Shown here: piece by piece, positions 1 to 9,118 of the stretch | Layout of the letters: every line of letters begins with the position of its first letter | Numbering within the stretch: position 1 is the stretch's first letter | From: Odoribacter sp. Z80 | Lineage (GTDB): Bacteria > Bacteroidota > Bacteroidia > Bacteroidales > Marinifilaceae | NCBI RefSeq assembly: GCF_009935865.1 | Contig: NZ_QWEL01000007.1 | Location: 1-64,000 of the forward strand | Length of the DNA stretch: 64,000 nt | Reading direction: 5' to 3' | The notes under the pieces: model-generated | Told to the model about the DNA's origin: nothing | Database searches by the model: none | Seen by the model: only the letters and a program-made list of their open reading frames with translations | Translations under genes and position numbers: made by a program

Positions 1-18
1 CGGAAGCGAAAGCGGATG

Positions 19-51
19 CAAAAATAATACTTCATATATATTATCTCCAAA
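19..51 (-). promoter_or_regulatory. Leftward Bacteroidota promoter, proximal copy
   Basis: On the minus strand, TTTG (48-51) and TATTTTTG (19-26) are 21 bases apart, followed by GCATCCGCTTT as in the copy at 247-277. Two tandem promoters with the same initially transcribed sequence point out of the window. The arrangement would suit a strongly expressed unit, possibly a stable RNA operon, just beyond the left end; that is inference. Confidence 0.55.
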
Positions 52-246
52 TTTTTTCAGAACTTTTTTCTAACTTTCTTTCAATGCAAAAACGTTAAAA
101 GCTTATCCTGAGGTATTTCCAACACACATCAACAATATATGAACAGAACGAAATGCTATGGATAAACCCGCCACTCACACCAACATCACCAGGAGACTGC
201 TTTATATTCCATTAGGAAAGCAACCACACACATCCAAAAGCGGATG

Positions 247-277
247 CAAAAGTAAACAACTTATAGGTATATACAAA
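247..277 (-). promoter_or_regulatory. Leftward Bacteroidota promoter, distal copy
   Basis: Read on the minus strand, TTTG (274-277) and TACTTTTG (247-254) are 19 bases apart, matching the -33/-7 consensus of the Bacteroidota major sigma factor. The bases after the -7 box read GCATCCGCTTT. The same -7-to-start stretch recurs 228 bases further left. Transcription would start near 240 and run towards the left edge. No gene for it is visible in the window. Confidence 0.6.
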
Positions 278-461
278 TATTTGGGAAGATTTTTTTAGAA
301 AAATATATACTATATCATCTATAAACATTTATTATCAATAGATTGCAAATCGGCAGCAACCCAATACAGGCTCTGGGGCATCGTATCGGGATATGTGGTT
401 GTGTGTATTATGTGAACCGCTTTTTATGTGTGACCAGGAAATACTATGGATCATTTAGTAG

Positions 462-1759
462 TTATTTCCTCGGATAATTAGGTCCATACAACATAGTCTT
501 CTCCCTCACTACTAACTTCCCGTCTTTTACAAAGTCTTCACCGCGTTCGCTTAAATGGCGAATCATTTCATTGCGCATTTCCTCCAATTGCTTTTTATAT
601 TTTTTATCATTGACGGCATTATGCAATTCCTGGGGATCTTTGGTTAAATCAAATAACTCTTCAGCGCCGGTGTGGATACGCCATACGTATTTTATTTTGC
701 CATCGGTCAATGCGCACCAATAATTGTCATCACTATAACAGGTAGCATGTTCCAGGTCCAAATATTTGCGCCAGTTCGTTTCCGTACCTTTGGCCAGTGG
801 TAACAAAGAACATCCGTCCATATCAGCAGGGATGGTCACATCAGCCGCATCCAGGAAAGTAGGAAGAATATCACGCAATCCTACAGGAGCATCTATTTTT
901 CCCGGTGCTATATGATCAGCGGCAGGCCATTTCACGATATACGGCACATGAGTGGAACCTTCATACGGATAGGTTTTTCTCCAATGGTAATGATCGCCCA
1001 TCATATCACCATGGTCGGAAACGAAAACAATCAATGCGTCATCATACATGCCCTTTTTTTTCAGTGTCTGGATGACTCTGCCTATCTGTTCATCAATGAA
1101 AGTGATGTTGGCATAATAATGTCGTTTGGAGTTACGTGCATATTCATTACCAAAATTACCGTATGGTGCATTTTTCGCCACTTTTTCAGAATCCAGTTTC
1201 TTAGCATATTTGTCACACCATTCACCGATAGCCGGATCTGGAATTTGGGCATCTTTATATATATCCAAATATTTTTGTGGCGGATCATACGGACTATGTG
1301 GACGGGCGAACGAAACTTTCAAGAACAAGGGCTTGCCAGCCGGATCGTAGTTGCTAATAAGTTCACAGGCCATTTCCCCTGTCCAATAGGTAGGATGAAG
1401 GTTTTCGGGCAATTTATAAATACTTGCCGCACGGTCGTTCCATCCGATACCGGTGACGTCAGGATCCTTTCCGGGGGCTTTTGTTTGAAACCATTGGCGG
1501 TAATCACTGGTAAAATTTTCGTCCTCCACGCGTCCGCTCTCATCCAGCAAAGTGCCTTCAAAGCCATGTTTCGCCCGTTGGGGACGCCAATGCATTTTTC
1601 CGATTCCAAAAGTATAATAACCGGCATCTTTCAGCATCTGCGGCATTTCGTATTTATATTTGGGAATATGATATGAGGATGTTTTTGCGTGTATGCAAAA
1701 GATGAGTATAATCCGGCCGTGACAGCCAATGTACATTTCAGGTTGCTTAGAATATTCAT
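462..1759 (-). pseudogene. Sulfatase (alkaline-phosphatase superfamily), catalytic N-terminus deleted
   Basis: The long frame (stop at 462, open to 1772) reads as the C-terminal three quarters of a type I sulfatase. It has the GYYTFGIGKMHW block, ARPHSPYDPP, the metal-binding SDHGDMMGDH motif and a C-terminal LYGPNYP. It lacks the first metal-binding aspartates and the C/S-x-P-x-R formylglycine motif, and has no signal peptide of its own. In a different frame just upstream, an ATG at 1759 starts a good signal peptide followed by QKHPHIIF, which resembles the K-x-P-N-I-I-F start of mature sulfatases. This frame stops at 1631. The simplest reading is one gene that lost roughly 85-90 codons plus the frame near 1655-1665, inside an AT-rich CATAT/ATTC stretch. 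The enzyme should be inactive. An intact sulfatase maturase lies at 29.3 kb. Confidence 0.8.
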
Positions 1760-1870
1760 GTTTATAAGTTTTTCACAACATTATTGGTAAAGGTAGAAAT
1801 TTTGAGTCATAAATGGTCATTAAGTTGAGATACATTAAACTGATGTCTTGTTTCGTACGTCACTGAAACA

Positions 1871-1906
1871 ATAAAAAACGGGAGACCTGCAAACACAGGC
1901 CTCCCG
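1871..1906 (-). terminator. Rho-independent terminator of the SusCD/M16 locus
   Basis: CGGGAG-A-CCTG pairs with CAGG-C-CTCCCG across a six-base loop. On the minus strand the hairpin is followed by TTTTTTATTG. It sits 24 bases after the M16 peptidase stop codon and separates that operon from the sulfatase pseudogene. Confidence 0.85.
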
Positions 1907-1929
1907 CTGCCGGTATAATAAAACCAAAG

Positions 1930-4737
1930 CTACTTCTTCGGCCGGAAGGTCAAATCCACCACGTCTGCACCTTTAAACAGCGATTTGGCGAATTTTTGAA
2001 TGTCCTTCGGAGTCAGTTTGTCGAGGATTTCCTCGAAGTTCTTCGGGTCGGCCGGATTGATACCCGTCAGATAATAATCATAGAGGGCATCCATCCAATA
2101 ACTGTTGTGCGGCTTCGACTGCTCACGGCCTTTGCGCATAGCAGCAACCACTTTATTAAATTCTTCGGTTGTCGAAGCTTCCTGCATTATCTTTTCCGTC
2201 TCGGCATAAATCAGACTCTTCAGGTAGTCGGCCCGCTCCGGGTCGCAATCAAATGCCATCACCATAGTATAGCAGGTGTAGGGCTCCCGACTGGAACTGG
2301 CATCTATGTTCACCCCATACGTACCGCCTTCTTTCTCCCGGATATTCTCTGTGTAACGGAGATTCAGGATGCCTTTAAGGATAGCATTGCAGAGGTTGTT
2401 GCGGACACTGTATTTCATCTCTGTCAGGAAACTCGTGATAACCGTTGCTTTCGGCGTTTCAAAATCCAGTTCGATAACCTTCACCGTTTTGCCTTTCGGA
2501 CAACGTACGCCATGATCGCGCCAAGTCTCTTTGCGATAGTCCGATTTCAGCGAACCGATGTATTTTTCCACCAACGGTTTCACAGTTTCGGCATTGATGT
2601 TGCCGACAATGAAGAAGACAAAGTCGCTGGCATCCTTGATACGTTCCCGGTAGATCCGCTCCATCTGGACAAAGTCCAGACGGTCTATGTAGGCTTCATT
2701 GTAAAGCAACGTACGCGGGTGATAGTTGCTCATGATAAGGCTCATCGAATCCTGCATAATCATCTGCGGGCTGTTTCCCATATTATGGAGGGCAGCCCGG
2801 CTGCGGTTTCGGATGGACTCGAACATCTCCCGGTCGAAACGGGGCTTTTCAAATCTCAGATAAAGCAGTTGCAGCATGGTTTCGAAATCTCCGGGAGAAG
2901 AAAAACCGCTCACAGTTTCCGCTAAGTTACCGATACCGACTTCACATGAGGCCATTTTACCGGTCAAGAGCTTCGCAAGAGCGATGGCATCGAAATCACC
3001 GACTCCCATAGCGGAAGCAAAATTGGAGACATTGGTAGCCGAAGGCAGCAGCTCCGTATCGTAAAGCGAGGTTCCGCCCTTGCTGTAGGCATACAACGCT
3101 ACGTCTTCCTTTTCGTAATCCGCTTTACGGAACACCACTTTCGCACCATTGCCGAGCGTCCACTCCACGGCTTCGAAGTCAGGCAGCGCTTTTTCCGCTA
3201 CGACCTCCGAACCCGGCAGGTCTTCGCTGATGAGGGAACCTTCAGCCACCTCGTCCTGATAAGGGGCGATGTCCGCCCTGGAAACCTTATCCATAATGGC
3301 CAACGCTTCCTCCCGCGTCAGGTGCGCAACGCCTTCCGACGGACCGTTGATGACAATCGTCCGGTTGCGTCCGGTGTTGCCTTCGGCAAATTTGGCGTTT
3401 ACCTCCTCCACCGTAATGGTCGGAATGAGGCGGGTCACATAACGGTAATAATATTCAAAGTCCACCATCGGTTCCTGTTCCAGAAAATGGGCCTGCATGC
3501 TTTGGATAAAACTTTCATGGGGCACGCGGTCTTTCTCTTTGTAGGAAGCTTCCAGTCCTACCAGCATATTGGTTTTTACCCGTTCCAGTTCGGTGGAGGT
3601 GAAACCATAACGCCGCACCCGTTCGTTTTCCGTCAGGATGGCTTCCAGCGCCTCCGCTTCACCGTTGGGTTTGGCGCTCACGGAAATCCCGTACGAATCA
3701 TAACCACGCACCAGGCCGCTGAAACCGATGTTACCGCCAAGGAAAGGAGGGTTCGCCTGCTGCATCAGTTCGCCGATGCGGGCATCTATCATACTGTTAC
3801 AGAAAGAAACCAGCAGGTTATCTTTCAAATACCGGTGGGTATTTTTCTCCTCCGCTTTCGCGCCCGGCAGGATGGTGGTGATGCTGACGGAAGACTGCTG
3901 TACCTCTTTGTCAGTGGCTAAGCAATAGTACATTTCCTCGTGCTCCGGAATTTCGAAGAAAGGACGCGGTTTAGGGTTCTTGACAGCCGGGATGGAAGAG
4001 AAAATTTCCTTGATGCGGCGTTCCATCCAGGCCACGTCGAAGTCTCCCACCACGGCAATGGCCTCTAAGTCCGTGCGGTACCATTCGTGATAAAAATCGC
4101 GGATGGTCTGGTGCTTGAAATTCTTGATCACGTCCAGGCTCCCGATGACATCGCGCACGGCATATTTCGAGTCCTTGAACAACACCGGCATCGTCTGTGC
4201 CAGCAGGCGGAACTGCGGCGTACGACGGGTGCGCCACTCTTCGGATATCACGCCCCGTTCGGCGTCGATTTCGTCGCCGTCGAGTGTCAGGTAGTACGAC
4301 CAGTCGTGCAGAATCAGCAGGCAGGTGTCCAGCAGCTTCACGTCCGTGGCAGGTACGGCGCTGATGTTATACACCGTTTCGTTCTGGGCGGTGTAGGCAT
4401 TGATGTTGCCCCCGAAAGTAACCCCGTATTTTTCCAACGTGGTAATGATTCCCTTGCCCGGAAAATTTTTGGTGCCGTTAAAGGACATGTGTTCCAGAAA
4501 ATGCGCCAGACCGTCCTGGTCGTCGTTTTCGAGCAGTGCGCCGGCATTGCGGATGATATAAAAATCGGCGCGGTTCTTCGGTTCTTCGTTGTGGCGAAGA
4601 TAGTAAGTTATACCGTTGGGCAGCTTACCCACCACCATGTTCGGGTCCGCAGGCAGCGGAGCCGAGAGGTCCTGCGCATGACTCCCCGAAAAGAGAAAAA
4701 CGCAGGTCAGAAATAAAAATATCCGTAAGTTCATCAT
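1930..4737 (-). CDS. M16 (pitrilysin-family) zinc metallopeptidase, exported
   Basis: A 935-residue protein with a Sec signal peptide ending near the AQD at residues 21-23. The first M16 domain carries the inverted zinc motif H-F-L-E-H at about residue 80, within the typical FLEHMSFNGT context. Three further M16 domains follow, giving the clamshell of two homologous halves usual for PqqL-like and pitrilysin proteases of about 930 residues. It is the last gene of the SusCD locus, 15 bases after a TlpA lipoprotein gene. Family members degrade peptides in a closed chamber, so a role in processing peptides imported or captured by the SusCD pair is a reasonable inference. The exact substrate cannot be read from sequence. 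Confidence 0.9.
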   Translation of the reverse strand: MMNLRIFLFLTCVFLFSGSHAQDLSAPLPADPNMVVGKLPNGITYYLRHNEEPKNRADFYIIRNAGALLENDDQDGLAHFLEHMSFNGTKNFPGKGIITTLEKYGVTFGGNINAYTAQNETVYNISAVPATDVKLLDTCLLILHDWSYYLTLDGDEIDAERGVISEEWRTRRTPQFRLLAQTMPVLFKDSKYAVRDVIGSLDVIKNFKHQTIRDFYHEWYRTDLEAIAVVGDFDVAWMERRIKEIFSSIPAVKNPKPRPFFEIPEHEEMYYCLATDKEVQQSSVSITTILPGAKAEEKNTHRYLKDNLLVSFCNSMIDARIGELMQQANPPFLGGNIGFSGLVRGYDSYGISVSAKPNGEAEALEAILTENERVRRYGFTSTELERVKTNMLVGLEASYKEKDRVPHESFIQSMQAHFLEQEPMVDFEYYYRYVTRLIPTITVEEVNAKFAEGNTGRNRTIVINGPSEGVAHLTREEALAIMDKVSRADIAPYQDEVAEGSLISEDLPGSEVVAEKALPDFEAVEWTLGNGAKVVFRKADYEKEDVALYAYSKGGTSLYDTELLPSATNVSNFASAMGVGDFDAIALAKLLTGKMASCEVGIGNLAETVSGFSSPGDFETMLQLLYLRFEKPRFDREMFESIRNRSRAALHNMGNSPQMIMQDSMSLIMSNYHPRTLLYNEAYIDRLDFVQMERIYRERIKDASDFVFFIVGNINAETVKPLVEKYIGSLKSDYRKETWRDHGVRCPKGKTVKVIELDFETPKATVITSFLTEMKYSVRNNLCNAILKGILNLRYTENIREKEGGTYGVNIDASSSREPYTCYTMVMAFDCDPERADYLKSLIYAETEKIMQEASTTEEFNKVVAAMRKGREQSKPHNSYWMDALYDYYLTGINPADPKNFEEILDKLTPKDIQKFAKSLFKGADVVDLTFRPKK

Positions 4738-4752
4738 CTTTATAGTATTGAA

Positions 4753-5907
4753 TTATTGTATCGCATCCAATTGTATTTCCAATTCGCCGCTGCCGTGTCC
4801 GGAGAAGACAATCTTTCCTTCCGGATTGACAAGCAAGAAAGTAGGCACCCCCCGAAGGTCGTACAATTGCGGGAGGGCTTTATTCAGCGCCGGCGTACTG
4901 AGCAATTGCGTCCATGGCAGCTTTTCCTCCCCGACAGCCCGCTGCCAGTCCTCTTTTTTCTGGTCGATGGAGATACTCACGAATCGCACGTCTTTCCCGT
5001 AACGTTCGTACATCTCGCGCAGATGGGGAAAGCTGGCGCGGCACGGACCGCACCACGATGCCCAGAAATCGATAATCGTATATCCTTCCGAGCTCAATTG
5101 GGCAAGGAGCGACACGTTTTTTCCATTCATATCGGTCAGTTCGCCGTCTTGCAACGGAGCACCTTGAACAAAGCGGACGGCTTCATGCAGGTATTGGCGG
5201 AAATCCTTCAATCCGGCACAGGTGTCCTGATACGAGGCAAACAGCTGCTCCATTTCGTCGAGGTAAGCCCGGTTATAGGTAAAAGGGGATTTCTTCACAG
5301 TCTCCGCCACATAAAGATTTGCCGCCAGGTTGGAATTGTTCCGGATAAATGCCTTGCCGATTTCGTGGAGTTGTTCCATCATTGCATTGATTTGCCGGTT
5401 TTCATCCAACGTGAGATTCTCTTTTCCCCGGAGTTCATATAAGTCGTAACGCAACGGGATGGTCTGCTGCTGGTAGCGGTAATAGGCATCCTGGGCAGGC
5501 GACCCTTCCAGTCTGTAATTCTTTTCTTTCCGGATGTCATAACGCCAGAACGCCTGCGGCAGACTGTCGAAGTGAGGAGTGGTAAAGGTCAGTTCACCAT
5601 TCTCCACAAACAAATCGATGTTGCAGGTACGGCTGGATTCCGGATCTCCCCCGATACTCTTGATATAGTCATAATTGTCCAGATTCAGCCGGCAATGGGT
5701 AGGGACATCCAATTTCCCGCGCAATTCGAATTTTTCATCGATAATATAACCGGTAAATTTCTGCATTCCCCGCCCATTCAATGTCTTTAACATGACTTGG
5801 GTGCTGTCCATGGCACCGGGCACAATGCCGCGCAGGACAAAGTGGTCGGCCGGTTGCCGCGAACAGGCAACCGCACCGAGCAATAATAAAAAGTAGATTT
5901 GTTTCAT
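4753..5907 (-). CDS. TlpA/ResA-like thiol-disulfide oxidoreductase lipoprotein
   Basis: A 384-residue protein with a short lipoprotein signal (cysteine in GAVACS at about residue 15). The N-terminal half is the beta-rich DUF4369-like region common in Bacteroidota TlpA proteins (FVLRGIVPG start). The C-terminal half is a thioredoxin fold with FWASWCGPC, the CxxC pair lying at about residues 286-289, and the cis-proline loop GVPTF. It is predicted to reduce or exchange disulfides on the periplasmic face. It belongs to a run of three thioredoxin-fold genes with gaps of 6-16 bases between them. Confidence 0.9.
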   Translation of the reverse strand: MKQIYFLLLLGAVACSRQPADHFVLRGIVPGAMDSTQVMLKTLNGRGMQKFTGYIIDEKFELRGKLDVPTHCRLNLDNYDYIKSIGGDPESSRTCNIDLFVENGELTFTTPHFDSLPQAFWRYDIRKEKNYRLEGSPAQDAYYRYQQQTIPLRYDLYELRGKENLTLDENRQINAMMEQLHEIGKAFIRNNSNLAANLYVAETVKKSPFTYNRAYLDEMEQLFASYQDTCAGLKDFRQYLHEAVRFVQGAPLQDGELTDMNGKNVSLLAQLSSEGYTIIDFWASWCGPCRASFPHLREMYERYGKDVRFVSISIDQKKEDWQRAVGEEKLPWTQLLSTPALNKALPQLYDLRGVPTFLLVNPEGKIVFSGHGSGELEIQLDAIQ

Positions 5908-5913
5908 GGCCTA

Positions 5914-7155
5914 TTATTTATTTTCTTGTTCGACAACCCGCCGTATCCCGTCCAATGTCCGCTTCACACCGGACAATTGTTCGTCGTCGGGCAACACCGG
6001 CAATATCTTGTCACCCAACGCAACAAGACGACGGCACCATTCAACGGGCAATTCCCGCCGGAAACAACTCAATGCCCCGAAGTAATTCTCCAAATCCTTT
6101 GAAGTGAGTTTCGTACCTTGCCGCTCCATTTTATCCACGGTAAGTCCCGCCAAGCGGTTCCCGCATGCATCGTAATTGTCCGGAACCTCAAAATCATGTC
6201 CCCAGGAAATACCTTGAAAAGCGTCCGCATAAAAACGAACGGCCTGTGAATTCACCTCCGGCATTTTTCCGGCAATCCAGTCGGTCAAAGCCTGCACCTC
6301 CTGTTCCACCACCCAACCGGCCAATACCCGCATCTCATCCAATTGCGGCAAATGCAAACCTTTTACCTGGGCGCATAAATCCCCAAAAGAGATGCTGTCA
6401 CGGATTTCAAGCCCTTTTATCCATTTTTCCAGTATTTTACCGTAACGCACGGACAAAAAGCGGTCAACCTCTTCCCGTCCCGTATTGGCACGGATTTCAT
6501 CAAGGTGGGAAAGCATAAACGCACACATCGGGGAGTTGAACGTGCAATAATTATCCGTGTACAACCGCCAGAATTCTTTCTGCACCCGCTCTTTGTCCGA
6601 AAGGCGTCCCCACAATTCCCGGTAAATTTCAGCAGCTTTATCGCTATCGACAGCATCCGCCAGCGCCGCCTGATAAGCCATCAATCTGACATTGCCCATG
6701 CCTCCCCGGGCATATTCCTGTTCCAATCCCCAAAGATTGGTGAGGTCATTCAATCCCTCTTCCACACAAGGGATGAGAAAATCCAAATCACCGCCTCCGG
6801 CCCGTTTGTGCAGGACTGTCCCATCGGGACGGATAAGGATAAACGTCGGATAGGCGCCAACCCTGAACCGTTTGGCAAGTCCTATATTTTCATCTTTGGT
6901 CATGTCATATTTCACGCAAACGAAACGGGGATTAAAATAGTCCCCCGCCTCTTTTTTAGGGAATACCTCTTTCATCATCTTATAACACGGACCACACCAG
7001 GGCGTGTAACAATCCATAAAGACCCATTTGTTTTCGGTTTTCGCCTGTTTCAAGGCTTCTTCTAAGGAAATATCCCGGAAAACGACACCCTCCTGGGCCA
7101 CCGATATTCCTCGGAATAACAGGCCAACGACGAATAACAGCAATATTCTTTTCAT
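5914..7155 (-). CDS. Exported thioredoxin-fold protein with long C-terminal helical region
   Basis: A 413-residue protein with a Sec signal peptide (cleavage near VAQE, residue 20). Its thioredoxin domain comes first, unlike its two neighbours: CYTPWCGPC is at residues 49-57 and the cis-proline loop GAYPTF follows about 50 residues later. Residues from about 150 to the end form a mostly helical, tryptophan-containing region of unknown function. It resembles the thioredoxin_7/DUF255-like subgroup of disulfide reductases. It is sandwiched between two TlpA lipoprotein genes (6 and 16 base gaps), so the three are surely co-transcribed. Confidence 0.85.
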   Translation of the reverse strand: MKRILLLFVVGLLFRGISVAQEGVVFRDISLEEALKQAKTENKWVFMDCYTPWCGPCYKMMKEVFPKKEAGDYFNPRFVCVKYDMTKDENIGLAKRFRVGAYPTFILIRPDGTVLHKRAGGGDLDFLIPCVEEGLNDLTNLWGLEQEYARGGMGNVRLMAYQAALADAVDSDKAAEIYRELWGRLSDKERVQKEFWRLYTDNYCTFNSPMCAFMLSHLDEIRANTGREEVDRFLSVRYGKILEKWIKGLEIRDSISFGDLCAQVKGLHLPQLDEMRVLAGWVVEQEVQALTDWIAGKMPEVNSQAVRFYADAFQGISWGHDFEVPDNYDACGNRLAGLTVDKMERQGTKLTSKDLENYFGALSCFRRELPVEWCRRLVALGDKILPVLPDDEQLSGVKRTLDGIRRVVEQENK

Positions 7156-7171
7156 TCCACAAGAATTAAAA

Positions 7172-8377
7172 TCAAAAGCCTATTAATTTTTCCACGGCCA
7201 TCCGCAACGCATCGGCACTATGCCCGCTGAATACGACTTTTCCGTCGGGACTGATAAGCAGCAAGCGGGGAATACCGGAAATGTGGTAAGCATAGCTGAC
7301 AGCGATAAGCTGATCACGGCTGCCCGCCCACAATTGGGGCCACGGCATTTTTTCTTTTTCCACAGCCTTTTCCCAATCGGCCTTTTCCTGGTCAAGCGAC
7401 ACGCTGACTACCGCCAGACGGTTCCGACCATAACGTTTATAAAGCTGTTCCACCTTAGGAATCGCCCAACGGCAGGGGCCGCACCACGACGCCCAGAAAT
7501 CGACCAGCGTATAACGGCCGGGCTGTACGTATTTCGACAATTTCACCGTATCGCCCGCAGGTTCAGTCAGTTCCACATCCTTGTAATCCGCTTCCTTGCA
7601 AAACGTACGTGCCACCTCCGCTACTTTCAAAAGGTAGGGACGACGTACCGTATCGTTGATTTGCCCGATGACACCGACCAATTCTTCCACTTCTTCCGGA
7701 GTCCGCACAAAAGTGGTTTTCAGCAATCCTTCCGCAATGTAAAGCGACAACAACGATTCCGGATGCCGACGGACAAATTCCATTTTAGCGGCATCCATGG
7801 CTGCTTCCGCACTCTGTTTCTGTGCATACCATTTATCAAACAGGCGATTGTACTCTTGCGGTGTATAGTAACTTTCCCGCAAACTCATCATCGCCAAAGA
7901 ATCGTCAGCCTTACGGAGTTCCAAGCACACCGGCAACGAGGCTGTCCGATATTCATAAAAATCCCGTTGCAGGGCACCGCCTTCCACCGGTGTCCTCAGT
8001 TGGGAAGTCTCCGCTAAAAATGCAGAGGTAAACTGCATGCTGTCAAGATGGACAGCTCTTACCGTCAACCGGGAATTATCGAGAAACAAGTAGGTGTTGG
8101 CCAGTTTTATTTTCTCCGGCAAGGATTCGATGTCCTGATTATGGATTTGCAATTCGCAATACAACGGTGTCCGTACCTTCCCCTGCAATTCGAATCTGCC
8201 GTTTTTCACCACTCCGGCAGCTATCGTATCATACTTTTCATTTTCCGCATTACGGATGACAACGGTCATGCCATCCTGCAAACCGGGGAAATTTCCCTGT
8301 ACTGTAAACCCGTCATGACGGGAACCGCAGGCGCTGCACAAGAGCAGCGCCGCGGCATAGAAGAAAACTTTATTCAT
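7172..8377 (-). CDS. TlpA/ResA-like thiol-disulfide oxidoreductase lipoprotein (second copy)
   Basis: A 401-residue paralogue of the protein at 4753-5907. It has a lipobox (LLCSAC), a DUF4369-like N-terminal domain (FTVQGNFPG) and a C-terminal thioredoxin fold with FWASWCGPC at residues 294-302. The cis-proline position reads GIPRL. The C-terminal signature V-V-F-S-G-H is shared with the paralogue, which points to an old tandem duplication with a different thioredoxin gene inserted between. Likely membrane-anchored in the periplasm. Confidence 0.9.
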   Translation of the reverse strand: MNKVFFYAAALLLCSACGSRHDGFTVQGNFPGLQDGMTVVIRNAENEKYDTIAAGVVKNGRFELQGKVRTPLYCELQIHNQDIESLPEKIKLANTYLFLDNSRLTVRAVHLDSMQFTSAFLAETSQLRTPVEGGALQRDFYEYRTASLPVCLELRKADDSLAMMSLRESYYTPQEYNRLFDKWYAQKQSAEAAMDAAKMEFVRRHPESLLSLYIAEGLLKTTFVRTPEEVEELVGVIGQINDTVRRPYLLKVAEVARTFCKEADYKDVELTEPAGDTVKLSKYVQPGRYTLVDFWASWCGPCRWAIPKVEQLYKRYGRNRLAVVSVSLDQEKADWEKAVEKEKMPWPQLWAGSRDQLIAVSYAYHISGIPRLLLISPDGKVVFSGHSADALRMAVEKLIGF

Positions 8378-8398
8378 AAAACCATTTTCAAATTGATA

Positions 8399-9118
8399 TT
8401 ACTTCCCGGCATCGCGGCAACAACGCACACGCATCAGGATGTCCAAAGTCTGAGTTCCCCGATAGATACTTTCATTATTTCCGAAAATCTTACGATACCA
8501 GACGGTCTGAATATCCAACGAGCTATCGGTGTTTTCCGTAGCTGTCCAGAAATAACCGAACTCTCCGACCTGCAACAAATACAAACCCCGACCATCTTTC
8601 CAGGCTCCACCGGACAATTGCATGTTGAATCCCAAACCGTCTTCGCCTTGAGTAAGCAAAGTAAGGAAGTAGTTGCCCCTCCAGCCTTTCTGATTTGCAT
8701 CGGCCTGTGACATGCCCAATGCCCTTTCCAGATTTTTCCAATCCTCATCCGTCGGCAAACGCCAGCTGTCCGGACAAAGCGTATTGGCCTCTTCCCAGGT
8801 GTAAAAATTCCCGTGTTTGTTGTAATCCGCTTCCAAATCGTCATTCCCGTTCTTCGAGGTCACTGACTGAGGCCCATAATATCCAGCAAATGCTCCATCA
8901 AATAACCTTTCATAATACGGGTCACCATACTTCAGATTGGAAGTCATCCATTCCAAATCACCGATTCGAATCCATTTGTAAATGTTGCCATCACGCACGT
9001 CTGTAAATTCGCCTTGGGCAGACGGACGGACATCCGGTAATTTATCATCGTCGCTGCATGAACAGAAAACAGCCCAGCAGCACATAAACATTGCTATTAA
9101 TCTATTCTTCATAATCAT
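8399..9118 (-). CDS. Lipoprotein with FISUMP (Fibrobacter major paralogous) domain
   Basis: A 239-residue lipoprotein (lipobox region FCSCSDDD near residue 20). The rest matches the FISUMP domain: an early W-M-T-S-N-L block, Y-T-W-E-E-A, C-P-x-x-W-R-L-P-T-D-E-D-W and a late F-W-T-A-T-E segment, ending in an MRVRCC stretch. These domains are common on Bacteroidota surface lipoproteins; their function is not known. Its ATG overlaps the stop of the upstream lipoprotein gene by four bases (ATGA), so translation is probably coupled. Confidence 0.85.
   Translation of the reverse strand: MIMKNRLIAMFMCCWAVFCSCSDDDKLPDVRPSAQGEFTDVRDGNIYKWIRIGDLEWMTSNLKYGDPYYERLFDGAFAGYYGPQSVTSKNGNDDLEADYNKHGNFYTWEEANTLCPDSWRLPTDEDWKNLERALGMSQADANQKGWRGNYFLTLLTQGEDGLGFNMQLSGGAWKDGRGLYLLQVGEFGYFWTATENTDSSLDIQTVWYRKIFGNNESIYRGTQTLDILMRVRCCRDAGK

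Noticed and set aside
912-1676. 254-codon open frame antisense to the sulfatase
   Set aside because: No recognisable protein features; the opposite strand carries clear sulfatase motifs.
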